From contig JAEEII010000144.1 of assembly GCA_016281295.1 (NCBI GenBank), positions 1-19,241 of the forward strand: a stretch of DNA of 19,241 nucleotides, in the 5' to 3' direction. Positions 1-7,842 of the stretch are shown piece by piece. The notes under the pieces were generated by a model. It did no database searches, was not told the DNA's origin, and saw only the letters and a list, made by a program, of their open reading frames with translations. The translations under genes and the position numbers were made by a program. Positions within the stretch are counted from its first letter, which is position 1; every line of letters begins with the position of its first letter. This DNA is from Bacteroidales bacterium. Its GTDB lineage: Bacteria > Bacteroidota > Bacteroidia > Bacteroidales > F082.

Positions 1-1
1 A

Positions 2-604
2 TGGCTCCTCAGTGAGCCCGTCGATGAGTTGGAAATGATGCCAAGAGAAACGTTGGAGAATTTGATGTTTGATGCCTTGAGCAACAACTTCGTCTCGTTC
101 GACAAAGCAGCCGAAAACATTTTTTCAAACAACCTTGAAACATGGAAAAACTTGGGTAATTTCCAGTTTATTAACAATGTCGGTGACTGTTTTACAAGAA
201 TGCACAGCATCGAGGATTACTGGAACGACAGAGTGAAAGAGGAGGAAAAGACCATTGATGATATCAGCGGGCATCCGGATCAATATCCCGGGAAATACAC
301 TTGTACAAAATGGTTGCGAAACACCAATGTGCGTCAAGCGATGGCCATGAAGCACAACTGGCTTTGCTGGCTGCATTATCAGGCAGAATACATGCGTTTC
401 ACCAACAAGCAGAATATGAGTGTGATCGGTATTTCCGAGAAGGATTTGAGGGAGTTTATGGAGGAATATCACAGGGAAATCGTCATTGAGGAGCAGCCTC
501 CTGTCAGTGATGAGTTCTACACTCCGATGCTCAAGTCCGACGACCTATACACTATGGATGCCTATAAAAAACAGCTTGATAGCTTAAGAGTGGGTTTAGA
601 ATAG
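2..604 (+). CDS. Hypothetical protein, 5' end outside the window
   Basis: The reading frame is open from base 2 to the TAG stop at 602-604, so the gene probably starts upstream. The first in-window ATG (29) is only a fallback start and would give 191 residues. The product is soluble and rich in charged and aromatic residues, with no signal peptide or membrane segment. It contains a basic, Trp-rich stretch (KWLRNTNVRQAMAMKHNW) and an acidic C-terminal half. I do not recognise a family. It converges on the reverse-strand AAA-ATPase gene that ends 45 bp further on. The length and codon pattern support a real gene, but the function is unknown. Confidence 0.6.
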   Translation, partial: WLLSEPVDELEMMPRETLENLMFDALSNNFVSFDKAAENIFSNNLETWKNLGNFQFINNVGDCFTRMHSIEDYWNDRVKEEEKTIDDISGHPDQYPGKYTCTKWLRNTNVRQAMAMKHNWLCWLHYQAEYMRFTNKQNMSVIGISEKDLREFMEEYHREIVIEEQPPVSDEFYTPMLKSDDLYTMDAYKKQLDSLRVGLE

Positions 605-649
605 TCAATGAGGGATGGCGAAGACTCTTGACGCTCGTCCCTATGATAC

Positions 650-2233
650 TCAATCCTTTTCAATCATCCAATCCGAAAGGGTCTTGGTCTCTTGCGAGAA
701 GGCGATGCCTATCTTAATGACAGGCTTACCCTCGGCTTGGTAAGGAATCGCATAATCTTTCGAGTTGATTTGGTCGAGAGCCTCTTGCGCTGTGCCGCGC
801 ATCTTCAGTTCCATCACATAGACCGCATCGCGCATAAAGACCACCACATCCGTGCGGCCACGCGCCACCTTCACCTGCGTGAAGGTGCGACAATTGAAGA
901 TGGAGAACACCACGTAGGTCAGCACCTCGTAGTAGGCCTCGTATTTGGTGATGTCGTCCAACTTCTTTCCGCCGAAGTCGAGGTAGGGAATCGAGGCGAA
1001 ATAGGCTTGCATGGCTTTCAATGCGGCTTCGAGGTCGTGCTTGAGAAGCGATGCGTAGAAATTGCCGGCAAATCCACGCGCGTCTTGGTTGAGGTTCATC
1101 ATGCGGCTCATAAAGTTCTCCATGAACCCCACTTTCACCTCGGCATTGGGGAAGTCGAGCGTGTAGTTCCTGCTGTAGAAATCGTAGCCCTTGATGGTGA
1201 GATAACCCGCCTGATAGAGCAAGGGCAAGGCGGAGGTCATCGTCTCGGTGGGCACGTCGAATTGTGAGGAAGACACCTTGAGTTGCTCCAATTCAAGCAA
1301 GTTCGTGTTGAAGCGTTTCATTGCCTCGAAGAGGAAGGTGGGCGTGCCGCTGCCGAACCAGTAATAATCAACATCCTTGTTAGTAAAGGCATACATGAGG
1401 CTGAAAGGATTGAAAATGTCGTCCGATTTTTTCCCAAAATGGTAGCCATCGTATTGCAGTTTCAGCATGTCGAGCATGACTTCTTTGGAGCAGCCGTATT
1501 CATCGGCCAAAAGTTGGATATCCTCGTCGAACACCGTCACCAACTCGTTCTTGGTGATGCCGCAAAGGGCAGAATAGGAGGGCTCCATAGAGATATTGCG
1601 CAAATTGTTCAAAGTGGAGAAGTTGCTGAGTTGGCTGAACTTCGTGATGCCCGTGATGAACACGAACTGCTCGTCGGCGTCGCACACCTTTACCATTTGG
1701 TAGAACTCCTGCATGATGCGTCGCACCTCGGTCAGTTGTTCTGGTTTGTGGAGATAGTCGAGCAAAGGCGCGTCGTATTCGTCAAGGATGACCACGGCTT
1801 TCAGACCGGTTTTCTCGTGTACTTGTTGAATCAGTTTCTTGAGGCGTTCGCCGGGAGTGCCTTCGGTCTTATCCCATTTGTAGCGTCGCTCGTGCATATC
1901 CAACTGGCTGTGAAGTTCTTCGATAATCTGTTTCATTTCCCACTTGTTCTTGCAGGCACTGATGTCGAAATGCAGCACCGGGTATTGCTTCCAGTCCTTT
2001 TCCAATTCGGCGATGGCAAGACCCTCGAACAAGTCTTTGCGGCCTTGGAAGTAGTATTTCAAGGTGCTGCAAAGCAACGACTTCCCGAATCTTCGAGGAC
2101 GGCTGAGGAATACGAATTGCGATTCGCGCGTCAGTTTAAAGATAAGGTCTGTCTTGTCAATGTAGATGCGTCCGTCTTGACGGATGCGTTCAAAATCGGC
2201 GATGCCGGCGGTGTAGAGTCTCATTGGTAGCAT
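650..2233 (-). CDS. AAA-ATPase-like protein with C-terminal PD-(D/E)XK nuclease domain
   Basis: A 527-residue protein of the family pairing an AAA-ATPase-like domain (PF09820 type) with a PD-(D/E)XK nuclease-like domain (PF08011 type), very common in Bacteroidales. Visible signatures: the N-terminal IYIDKTDLI motif, a Walker-A-like RPRRFGKS loop (residues 45-52), a Walker B VVILDEYD (about 147-154), and near the C-terminus GRTDVVV followed by MELK (Asp462, Glu475, Lys477), matching the nuclease core. The cellular role is unestablished; defence or mobile-element functions are often suspected. The ATG at 2233 is chosen because a longer TTG start at 2257 lies inside the -7 promoter box. An ATG at 2224 is also possible. 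The gene appears intact and monocistronic. Confidence 0.9.
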   Translation of the reverse strand: MLPMRLYTAGIADFERIRQDGRIYIDKTDLIFKLTRESQFVFLSRPRRFGKSLLCSTLKYYFQGRKDLFEGLAIAELEKDWKQYPVLHFDISACKNKWEMKQIIEELHSQLDMHERRYKWDKTEGTPGERLKKLIQQVHEKTGLKAVVILDEYDAPLLDYLHKPEQLTEVRRIMQEFYQMVKVCDADEQFVFITGITKFSQLSNFSTLNNLRNISMEPSYSALCGITKNELVTVFDEDIQLLADEYGCSKEVMLDMLKLQYDGYHFGKKSDDIFNPFSLMYAFTNKDVDYYWFGSGTPTFLFEAMKRFNTNLLELEQLKVSSSQFDVPTETMTSALPLLYQAGYLTIKGYDFYSRNYTLDFPNAEVKVGFMENFMSRMMNLNQDARGFAGNFYASLLKHDLEAALKAMQAYFASIPYLDFGGKKLDDITKYEAYYEVLTYVVFSIFNCRTFTQVKVARGRTDVVVFMRDAVYVMELKMRGTAQEALDQINSKDYAIPYQAEGKPVIKIGIAFSQETKTLSDWMIEKD

Positions 2234-2254
2234 GGCGAAACAGTTTTTCCGTTG

Positions 2255-2262
2255 CAAAGTTA
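2255..2262 (-). promoter_or_regulatory. Bacteroidetes -7 box for the AAA-ATPase gene
   Basis: Read on the reverse strand this is TAACTTTG, matching the Bacteroidetes TAnnTTTG -7 consensus. It lies about 22 bp before the ATG at 2233, giving a short leader. It rules out the upstream TTG start. Confidence 0.6.
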
Positions 2263-2331
2263 ATATTTTTCTTTTTATCCCATCTGAGATAGAAGAAGTT
2301 GCCGACAGAAGTTATCGAAAACCTCATTTAT

Positions 2332-2462
2332 TTTAGACGAAGAAGATGAGCTCATTCAAGTTGTTGAAGAAATGCCTGATTTTCCAGGAGGGACAAAAGA
2401 ATTGTCATTGTTTCTTGAAAACAATCTGAACTATCCTTCCTGTTAAATTCAAATTGAATTGA
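2332..2462 (+). pseudogene. Remnant of a TonB C-terminal-domain gene with internal deletion
   Basis: This stretch is clearly homologous to the intact TonB-domain gene at 6941-7363. It reads VEEMPDFPGG, then LFLENNLNYP, then jumps directly to the gene's last codons (AAATTCAAATTG then TGA). The join lies in a short shared ATCC/CTTCCT sequence, so about 200 bp corresponding to the domain core has been lost and the frame is broken (premature TAA at 2444). The 5' end with the signal peptide is missing as well. It cannot encode a functional TonB domain. Confidence 0.75.
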
Positions 2463-2572
2463 CATTCGTCTTTTTCATCCAATCGGTTTCGTTCAATCCA
2501 ACCAAAATCCGACTGTTTTTGATTCATCCGGTTGGAATCCGACCTTTTTAATGGTATCCACCAGTCCATCCA

Positions 2573-2671
2573 GCCTCGTAAATATAGTTGCTGAACAGAC
2601 GGGCTTTACTCTGTTCGTGGGCTTCGATTTCGATGCTCTGGAGTGGCGAGAAAGCTATTCGATTGTTAGAA
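2573..2671 (-). pseudogene. 3' fragment of a DUF3037 gene
   Basis: These 99 bp align without gaps to 7507-7605, the last third of the DUF3037 gene, and on the reverse strand encode a near-identical tail (FSPLQSIEIEAHEQSKAR, then LFSNYIYEA). Homology stops at about 2671, where M15 peptidase sequence begins in the opposite orientation. No start or upstream part remains. TonB remnant followed by inverted DUF3037 tail is the same order as at 6941-7605, so 2332-2671 looks like a shrunken copy of that segment. Confidence 0.75.
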
Positions 2672-2910
2672 CTTTGTCGAAACATGCTTTCGGCATGGCT
2701 ATCGACATCAATCCTTTGCAAAACCCTTGCATCAGAGGTTCTTCTGTTCAACCGGCAACGGCCACCGACTGCGTGGATCGCTCCAAAGCCTTTCCCCACA
2801 AAATCGACGAAACCGACTTCTGTAAGCAGGTTTTCGAGTCATTCGGCTTCCGTTGGGGAGGACACTGGCGCAGCGTGAAAGACTATCAGCATTTCGAGAA
2901 AAATAACTAA
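2668..2910 (+). pseudogene. C-terminal fragment of an M15-family peptidase (copy 1)
   Basis: It encodes the C-terminal half of a zinc D-Ala-D-Ala carboxypeptidase/endolysin-like M15 domain. Visible are LSKHAFGMAIDINPLQNP with the first His and Asp zinc ligands, the FPHKIDETDFCKQ segment, and WGGHW followed by KDYQHFE with the final His ligand. The N-terminal half is absent: in frame, the sequence upstream is the antisense of a DUF3037 gene tail, making a chimeric reading frame from 2551. The same fragment recurs at 12848-13141 with slightly more N-terminus. Not expected to be an active enzyme. Confidence 0.75.
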
Positions 2911-2922
2911 CATACATTGCCC

Positions 2923-2975
2923 GCCAAAAACCGGTGAAATGACAAAATAGAAGACGGATGTTGCTGGTTTTTGGC
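2923..2975. repeat. Inverted repeat after the M15 remnant (copy 1)
   Basis: Arms GCCAAAAACC (2923-2932) and GGTTTTTGGC (2966-2975) pair perfectly. The element begins 12 bp after the M15 stop and is duplicated at 13154-13206. Its sequence resembles the perfect palindrome at 19001-19067 (shared A3-4 ACC-R-GYGAAAT). No T-tract follows, so it is not a standard intrinsic terminator. Confidence 0.6.
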
Positions 2976-3053
2976 ATATTATTTCGCTGTATGGTCCAAA
3001 ATACATATTAAATAGAGTGTTGGAATAAGTGCTTCGAAAGGAAATAATTTTCC

Positions 3054-3138
3054 GTCCAAATCCATGGTTTTTGATATACATTTGGACAAAATTCGTTTGA
3101 TTTCCGTCCAAATCTCACTTTTTTTAGTTGATTTGGAC
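3054..3138. repeat. Two tandem GTCCAAAT/ATTTGGAC palindromes (copy 1)
   Basis: GTCCAAAT at 3054-3061 pairs with ATTTGGAC at 3080-3087, and the same arms recur at 3106-3113 and 3131-3138. The second loop contains a T7 run (A7 on the other strand). The pair sits where the 5' half of the ATPase pseudogene should be. An almost identical copy lies at 14149-14232. The arm layout parallels the TAGTCGG elements elsewhere in the window. Confidence 0.6.
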
Positions 3139-3152
3139 AAGAATGTGGGAGT

Positions 3153-3729
3153 GAATTCGTTGATGAGTTAGAATATTTTTGGGCCAACTGGGTGCAGGAT
3201 CGTGACGACATCGTGTTTGTGGTCTGCGGCAGTGCCACCAGCTGGATGAAGGAAAAACTGGAGGATAAGCAACCGCTCTCGTGATGAGCATTATTGGCAA
3301 CATCATTTTGCGGATCGGGGTGTGGCTTCATGGGAGGGCTTCACTTTCGAGGAAGTCTGTCTGCGTCATCTTCCGCATATCAAGAAAGGTTTGGGCATCT
3401 CAGGCATGGCGACGGCAGCTTCCTCATGGCGTTTTATCCCCAAACAAGACGACTTGCGGAAAGGCGCACAAATTGATTTGGTCATCCAACGGGCGGATAA
3501 AATCATCCATTTAGTGGAAATGAAGTTTTCGGAGACCCCATTTGTCATCACTAAGAATTATGAGCAGCGTCTATTGGAGCGAAAAACGCTGTTTATGGAG
3601 ATTACAGGTATTACAAGAGGTGTAGTTCTCACTTTCGTCACCCCAAGAGGACTGTCCAAGGGCTCACGATCCTCCTGGGTTCATAGTGAAATCACCGCCA
3701 AAGACCTGTTTGCTGAAGTTGACGAATAG
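3153..3729 (+). pseudogene. Broken DUF234-type ATPase (copy 1)
   Basis: Remnant of a Bacteroidales ATPase of the archaeal-ATPase/DUF234 kind (PF01637 + PF03008). The first part reads EFVDELEYFWANWVQDR and CGSATSWMKEKLED in one frame. Then a deletion relative to the copy at 14247-15144 (joined at a shared CAA, about 3270) removes some 320 bp and shifts the frame. From NRSRDEHYW to the stop, the C-terminal domain is intact, including the nuclease-like IDLVI and HLVEMKF signatures. The Walker A half is absent. The gene ends 4 bp before a TAGTCGG palindrome. Start codons inside it (GTG 3322) are incidental. Confidence 0.75.
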
Positions 3730-3733
3730 ATGG

Positions 3734-3766
3734 TAGTCGGAATCGCCGAAAAAAAATCGAGATTCT
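3734..3766. repeat. TAGTCGG palindromic element, copy A (right arm partly lost)
   Basis: The left arm TAGTCGGAATCGCC is followed by an A8 loop and TCGAGATT, after which the right arm diverges (CTCAC instead of CCGAC). It begins 4 bp after the ATPase pseudogene stop and precedes the promoter of the BspA-like gene. Confidence 0.65.
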
Positions 3767-3777
3767 CACAAAATGAT

Positions 3778-3785
3778 TATATTTG
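3778..3785 (+). promoter_or_regulatory. -7 box of the BspA-like gene
   Basis: TATATTTG matches TAnnTTTG and is followed by GCAAAAC, with the ATG at 3814, giving a leader of roughly 20 nt. It lies directly beside the decayed right arm of palindrome copy A. Confidence 0.55.
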
Positions 3786-3813
3786 CAAAACAAGCAGATG
3801 AACAATCCCTTTT

Positions 3814-5796
3814 ATGAAAAATAACATCCATTTTTACCTCATCATTCTATTCCTTCTCCTGATGTCGTGTGAGATGTCGGCGCAACGTTATTTTGAGGCA
3901 GATAATATCCGTTACCGCGTTGTCGTAGAAGCCGACGATGCCCCGACCTACGGAACGGTTTCAGTCGCCAAGCCTGAATTTGGGGAATATGAAGATGATA
4001 TCGTCATTCCCAAATACGTTAGCGAATACGTCAATGAATCGGAAGATGATGATTTTGACACCTATCAAGTCGTTGGAATCGATGATGAAGCGTTTTATAA
4101 CGCGAAGCATTTGGGATCTGTAACACTTCCCGAATCCATCAAAACCATAGGCGTGGACGCATTCAGGTACTCTTCGTTGTCGTCCATCACCATCCCTATG
4201 GGGAGCTTGACCGCCATCAGCGATGGTGCGTTTGGCTCCACGCAGCTTATCACCGTGGAGATACCCTCTTCGGTAAAGATGATCGGCGACCAGGCGTTCC
4301 AAAACTGTTACCAATTGGAATCTGTTTCGTTCGGCAAGGGGGTCGAAAGCATTGGCAAAGGTGCTTTTACCCATAGTAGTATAACGACCTTGGTTTTCCC
4401 CGAATCACTCAGAACCATTGGGAACAATGCCTTTAGCGACTGCATCCTGCTCCATAGCGTGACGTTAAGCAAGAATTTGAAATACATAGGAGACGAGGCT
4501 TTCTCGTGTTGTTTCCGTTTGCGTAGTCTTGATTTGCCCAAGGGTTTGAAAATGATTGGGGAAAAAGCCTTTGCCGCTTCAGGCATTATCGACATCACCA
4601 TTCCAGAGACCGTCAAAGAGATAAAGAAATACTGTTTTGCGGGTTCCTTGATCAGAACCATCCGCCTGCATGACAAGCAGTTGTCCATCGACCAATCCGC
4701 TTTCGACAATTGTGATATGGATACCCTGATTATCCCTTCTACTGCCACAATAACCAACATCAATTACGGAGAAGGATTCTATGAACTTTTCAGTGAAAAT
4801 CAGAAAACAGCCATTGAAGAGGAGTTTGACCGTTTAGACGATGAATCGAAATACTCACATATTCAATATGTCACCGGAACAGAAACCAACTTTGGCGCTA
4901 ACAGGAAGCAAGCCATCCGCGAGAAGTATGTTGCGAACAACCATTCAAAACTCACCAAGAAATCCGTCAAATACATCGACTTGGATTTTTTCAAACCCTG
5001 GAATGGAAGGATCCAATTCAAGATTGACGGCATTTCGTATTCCCCCATTCAATACCCCAGCGGAAAAGAGCAATATGGACTTCTGCTTGTGAGCGAAGGA
5101 AAAGATGCGAGAGGCAATATCATCATTTCCGACATTATCGAGATCACCGATGGACCTTATGATGAAAAATACATCGTCACCATTATCAATGCAGGAGCTT
5201 TTGATCAATGTGCAGAGATTAAAGGTGTAAACCTGCCCACTACCATTGAAGAAGTCGGCATCTCTGCGTTCCGTAATTCAGGACTCACCAGCATCACTTT
5301 TCCCCCGTCGCTTACCACAATTCCCAGTGGACTTTTTTGCGGTTGCAAAGATCTTATATCCATTTCAATACCCAATACCATCACCAAGATAGGAACTTTT
5401 GCCTTTGATAAGTCTGGGCTGTTCAGCATCTCCCTGCCTTCCAGTATCGACACCATTGAAAACAATGCGTTTTCAAGCTGCGAGAATTTGACTTCCGTAG
5501 CGTTACCCTCTTCATTGCTTGTGTTGGGAGCAAGATGCTTCTTTGACTGTCCCCTCACCAACATCACGCTTCCCGATTCATTGCTAAGCATCGGACCTTC
5601 CTGTTTTGAGAGATGTCCCTTGACACACGTCACCATTCCCCAAAATGTTCAATTAATCGACGATGATGCCTTCCAATGCGACTCATTGACCCGTGTAGAG
5701 ATTTTTGGAGATCCATCCAGATTATGGGTGGGAGATCGAATTTTTGGAAACAACAAAGACCTTAAAATCAATGTAGTCCCAACAATCACGGAGTGA
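3814..5796 (+). CDS. BspA-like leucine-rich repeat (LRR_5) secreted protein
   Basis: A 660-residue exported protein. The N-terminus has a basic start and a hydrophobic core ending MSCEMSAQ, compatible with signal peptidase I cleavage or with lipidation at Cys19. The body is made of Treponema/BspA-type LRRs with the pattern AFxxCxxLxxVxLPxSxxxIG. Two LRR blocks occur (about residues 88-310 and 455-640), separated by a non-repeat stretch (about 315-450). The second block is preceded by a segment resembling the region before the first, suggesting duplication of a cap-plus-LRR module. No type IX secretion C-terminal signal is evident. Such proteins are surface adhesins or binders; the ligand is unknown. 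It has its own promoter and stands alone. Confidence 0.88.
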   Translation: MKNNIHFYLIILFLLLMSCEMSAQRYFEADNIRYRVVVEADDAPTYGTVSVAKPEFGEYEDDIVIPKYVSEYVNESEDDDFDTYQVVGIDDEAFYNAKHLGSVTLPESIKTIGVDAFRYSSLSSITIPMGSLTAISDGAFGSTQLITVEIPSSVKMIGDQAFQNCYQLESVSFGKGVESIGKGAFTHSSITTLVFPESLRTIGNNAFSDCILLHSVTLSKNLKYIGDEAFSCCFRLRSLDLPKGLKMIGEKAFAASGIIDITIPETVKEIKKYCFAGSLIRTIRLHDKQLSIDQSAFDNCDMDTLIIPSTATITNINYGEGFYELFSENQKTAIEEEFDRLDDESKYSHIQYVTGTETNFGANRKQAIREKYVANNHSKLTKKSVKYIDLDFFKPWNGRIQFKIDGISYSPIQYPSGKEQYGLLLVSEGKDARGNIIISDIIEITDGPYDEKYIVTIINAGAFDQCAEIKGVNLPTTIEEVGISAFRNSGLTSITFPPSLTTIPSGLFCGCKDLISISIPNTITKIGTFAFDKSGLFSISLPSSIDTIENNAFSSCENLTSVALPSSLLVLGARCFFDCPLTNITLPDSLLSIGPSCFERCPLTHVTIPQNVQLIDDDAFQCDSLTRVEIFGDPSRLWVGDRIFGNNKDLKINVVPTITE

Positions 5797-5831
5797 TTAT
5801 TTTTTATGATGATCACTTCGTTCTTTCATTA

Positions 5832-5868
5832 TAGTCGGAATCGCCAAAAAAAATCGAGATTCCGACCA
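5832..5868. repeat. TAGTCGG palindromic element, copy B
   Basis: The left arm TAGTCGGAATCGCC, an A8 loop and the right arm GAGATTCCGACCA form a hairpin 35 bp after the BspA-like stop. Flanking CAT and ATG/ATC bases extend the pairing a little. Confidence 0.75.
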
Positions 5869-5952
5869 TGATCGTTGTTTTTACCTATAATCAATCAACC
5901 GGTTTTTGATTCAGATTCTCATAAAATGATTATTATTTTATGATTATCACTT

Positions 5953-6363
5953 TATGGTAATGTCGGTGAGCTATATGCTCGATTTGAAGCAGTTACCAGT
6001 TATATGCATCGGGTGTTGAACGTGTTGTTTTCCAAGACTCAACCTGTCGAACGCTGTACTGTTGACATGGTTGACTTGGCGATTGAATATATCTTGAGGA
6101 TGTCATCCGATACCTACGAGGCGTTGCTTTTTCGGATGCCCGAGAAACAACGTGCGGTTTTTATCGCCATTGCAGCGGAAGGCAAGGCAAAAGAAGTGAC
6201 CAGTGCCGCTTTTTTAAAGAAACACCGACTTCCTTCAGCTAGCAGTGTTTCTTCGGCGGTTAAGGGCCTGTTGGAAAAGGATTTTATCACATTGGATAAG
6301 GGCATGTATATGGCATACGACCAATTTTTTGTTTTGTGGATGAAATACAAAGGGGTGCTGTAA
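5953..6363 (+). pseudogene. C-terminal remnant of an AAA-family ATPase
   Basis: The frame reads YGNVGELYARFEAV, then HRVLNVLFSKTQP, and continues as a winged-helix-like domain (EKQRAVFIAIAAEGKA, then SASSVSSAVKGLLEK) to a stop at 6361-6363. This is the usual C-terminal third of a Bacteroidales ATP-binding protein. No Walker motifs or start region precede it; the upstream 150 bp are repeat and A/T-rich sequence. An ATG at 6004 could start a 119-residue product, but the family context says the gene is 5'-truncated. Confidence 0.6.
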
Positions 6364-6379
6364 CCGGACGTGTTTGATT

Positions 6380-6499
6380 TCATTTTTTCATCATAGTCGG
6401 AATCTCCAAAAAATCGAGATCCGACCAGGTATCCAGCGTATAAATCCAGATATCACGAAGATCTTCCAGTAACTTCTTGGAGATGATATATTCAGACAT
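6380..6499 (-). pseudogene. Truncated ParE-family toxin (copy 1)
   Basis: It starts with ATG at 6499, overlapping the 3' end of the parD gene by 8 bp as in real parDE operons. It encodes MSEYIISKK then LLEDLRDIWIYTLDTW, the first helix of a RelE/ParE-like toxin. After about 25 residues the frame runs into palindrome copy C and stops at 39 residues, against about 95-100 for the family. The catalytic or gyrase-binding part is missing. Confidence 0.75.
6394..6427. repeat. TAGTCGG palindromic element, copy C
   Basis: The left arm TAGTCGGAATCTCC is followed by an A6 loop and the right arm GAGATCCGACCA, one base shorter than the consensus GAGATTCCGACTA. It forms the breakpoint of the truncated parE. 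Copy E (8830-8865) shares the same one-base deletion. Confidence 0.75.
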
Positions 6500-6743
6500 T
6501 GCCTTGGTGTTTGGCTTTCAGTTCCTGAAGAAAACGCTTTGAATCAAAATCAGTGACATCGGGACTGGCTTCACCCTCTTCAAGGGCGGCTCTGAGCACT
6601 TCCAAATGTGCTTCATCTTCCTCCAAACGTCGTAGTCCAGCGCGGATCACCTCACTGGCATTATTGTATCTGCCCCCGGGGATGCATTTTTTGATGAATT
6701 CCTCATAATGGGGACCTAACGAAGCGGTAACAGTTCTATTCAT
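6492..6743 (-). CDS. parD: ParD-family antitoxin (copy 1)
   Basis: An 83-residue protein of the CopG/Arc/MetJ-type ParD family. The N-terminal MNRTVTASLGPHYEEF is the ribbon-helix-helix strand and first helix, then RYNNASEVIRAGLRRLEE, the highly conserved ParD motif. The acidic C-terminal half would normally wrap the toxin. The ATG at 6743 is chosen over an upstream in-frame ATG at 6815 because the family begins here and the -7 box at 6766-6773 lies between them. Its partner ParE is truncated, so this is an orphan antitoxin that may still bind its operator. It differs from the copy at 8930-9181 at four residues. Confidence 0.88.
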   Translation of the reverse strand: MNRTVTASLGPHYEEFIKKCIPGGRYNNASEVIRAGLRRLEEDEAHLEVLRAALEEGEASPDVTDFDSKRFLQELKAKHQGNV

Positions 6744-6765
6744 GATACTTGTGGTTTTAACCTTG

Positions 6766-6773
6766 CAAATGTA
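6766..6773 (-). promoter_or_regulatory. -7 box of parD copy 1
   Basis: Read on the reverse strand this is TACATTTG (TAnnTTTG), 22 bp before the ATG. ParD families usually autorepress here. The second parD copy has no such box at the equivalent place. Confidence 0.5.
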
Positions 6774-6800
6774 AGAATATTTCTTATAACTGAATTTTTT

Positions 6801-6917
6801 TTCATCCATTTTCAAGCTGAATTATCTAAAATAGATAAAGATTTTATATCTGTTCTGTATAATTTTATAAAAATTTTAAAAATTTAATCAAACTATAACC
6901 ATTATTTTGTATTTTTG
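6801..6917 (+). promoter_or_regulatory. Recurrent promoter module upstream of the TonB-domain gene
   Basis: It starts with TCATCCATTTTCAAGCTG. The palindrome TTATCTA-AAA-TAGATAA lies at 6822-6838, and the -7 box TATTTTTG at 6910-6917. The same order and partly the same sequence occur at 9203-9331 and 17085-17201, each between divergent genes. The palindrome ends 71 bp before the -7 box. Confidence 0.55.
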
Positions 6918-6940
6918 ACACCTTACAAATTTTTAGAATC

Positions 6941-7363
6941 ATGAAATTAAAACTATTTCTCTTACTTCTTGTAAGTTTACTTTTTTCCTTCAGCGGTGTT
7001 GCTCAGGATGTCTCTGGTCAAGATGGTTCTTCTTCAAACGAAGAAGGCGAAATCTTTCAAATTGTGGAAGAAATGCCTGATTTTCCCGGAGGAACATCAG
7101 AATTGGTGTTGTTTCTTGAAAACAATCTAAACTATCCCCCCGAAGCTCTCGAGAGCGGTGTCCAGGGGAGTGTGTTCGTGAACTTTATTGTGGAACCGGA
7201 TGGTCATCTTTCAAACGTTAAAGTCTTGCGTTCCCTTGGGAGCGGCTGTGATGAGGAAGCTATCCGACTCGTGACTTCCATGCCAAATTGGAAACCGGGT
7301 AAACAAAGGGGAACTGCTGTGAGGGTCAGTTACATCCTTCCTATTAAATTCAAATTGAAATGA
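6941..7363 (+). CDS. Stand-alone TonB C-terminal-domain protein with signal peptide
   Basis: A 140-residue exported protein. The signal peptide is MKLKLFLLLLVSLLFSFSG then VAQ, followed by a short acidic, Ser/Gly-rich linker. A TonB C-terminal domain occupies about residues 45-140 (FPGG, YPPEALESGVQGSVFVNFIV, then GSGCDEEAIR and WKPGKQRG). It lacks the N-terminal membrane anchor and Pro-rich linker of true energy transducers, so it is a periplasmic TonB-like protein, a type common in Bacteroidetes. It has its own promoter and is divergent from parD copy 1. A deleted relative lies at 2332-2462. Confidence 0.85.
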   Translation: MKLKLFLLLLVSLLFSFSGVAQDVSGQDGSSSNEEGEIFQIVEEMPDFPGGTSELVLFLENNLNYPPEALESGVQGSVFVNFIVEPDGHLSNVKVLRSLGSGCDEEAIRLVTSMPNWKPGKQRGTAVRVSYILPIKFKLK

Positions 7364-7428
7364 CAATTTTATTCTTTTGTGTACCTGATGAATTTGAAAT
7401 TTTAGAGTTCTAATAATAAAATAGATCG

Positions 7429-7465
7429 TAGTCGGAATCTCCAAAAAAAATTAAGATTCCGACTA
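7429..7465. repeat. TAGTCGG palindromic element, copy D
   Basis: The left arm TAGTCGGAATCTCC is followed by an A8 loop and the right arm AAGATTCCGACTA. Outside the arms GATCG and CTATC extend pairing to about 16 bp per arm. It lies between the convergent TonB-domain and DUF3037 genes, 65 bp after the former's stop. Confidence 0.8.
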
Positions 7466-7499
7466 CTATCGTCTTCGTGGTCATGTTTTGACTGGCGAA

Positions 7500-7841
7500 T
7501 TATGCGGCCTCATAAATATAGTTGCTGAACAGACGGGCTTTACTCTGTTCGGTGGCTTCGATGTCGATGCTCTGGAGGGGTGAGAAGGCTATTAGGTTGT
7601 TGGAATAGCGCGAGAGATAGTTGATGGCCTCAACGCTGTTGACGCTGCCATCGGTGGGCATGGAACGAACCACCTGCGAAAGGAATTCGTATTCTTTTGG
7701 AGAAAAAAGCCCCCGCACTGCTTCAAGTTTTTGCTGTGAGTAGCGCACGTCCACCTCATCGCCATCGACGAATATCAATCCGAGGCTGACACGCTCGGCA
7801 ATTTCAGGGCGGATAACCGCATATATGATACTGTATTTCAT
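7500..7841 (-). CDS. DUF3037 domain protein
   Basis: A 113-residue protein starting MKYSIIYAVIRPEIAERV and GLIFVDGDEVDVRY, the beginning of the DUF3037 family. Its ATG lies one base after the TAA of the HipA-like kinase gene (stop 7845-7843, ATG 7841), so translation is almost certainly coupled. An upstream in-frame start at 8021 is rejected because it would run through the kinase gene. HipA-like kinase/DUF3037 pairs are a recurring gene neighbourhood and may form a two-component module. Function is unproven. The 3' third is duplicated as a fragment at 2573-2671. Confidence 0.85.
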   Translation of the reverse strand: MKYSIIYAVIRPEIAERVSLGLIFVDGDEVDVRYSQQKLEAVRGLFSPKEYEFLSQVVRSMPTDGSVNSVEAINYLSRYSNNLIAFSPLQSIDIEATEQSKARLFSNYIYEAA

Positions 7842-7842
7842 A

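Noticed and set aside
692..2230. Long forward-strand open frames opposite the AAA-ATPase gene
   Set aside because: They are antisense to a gene with clear Walker and nuclease motifs and encode no recognisable protein.
2551..2910. A 119-residue novel fusion protein
   Set aside because: Its first 40 codons are antisense to a DUF3037 tail; it is a junction artefact of decay.
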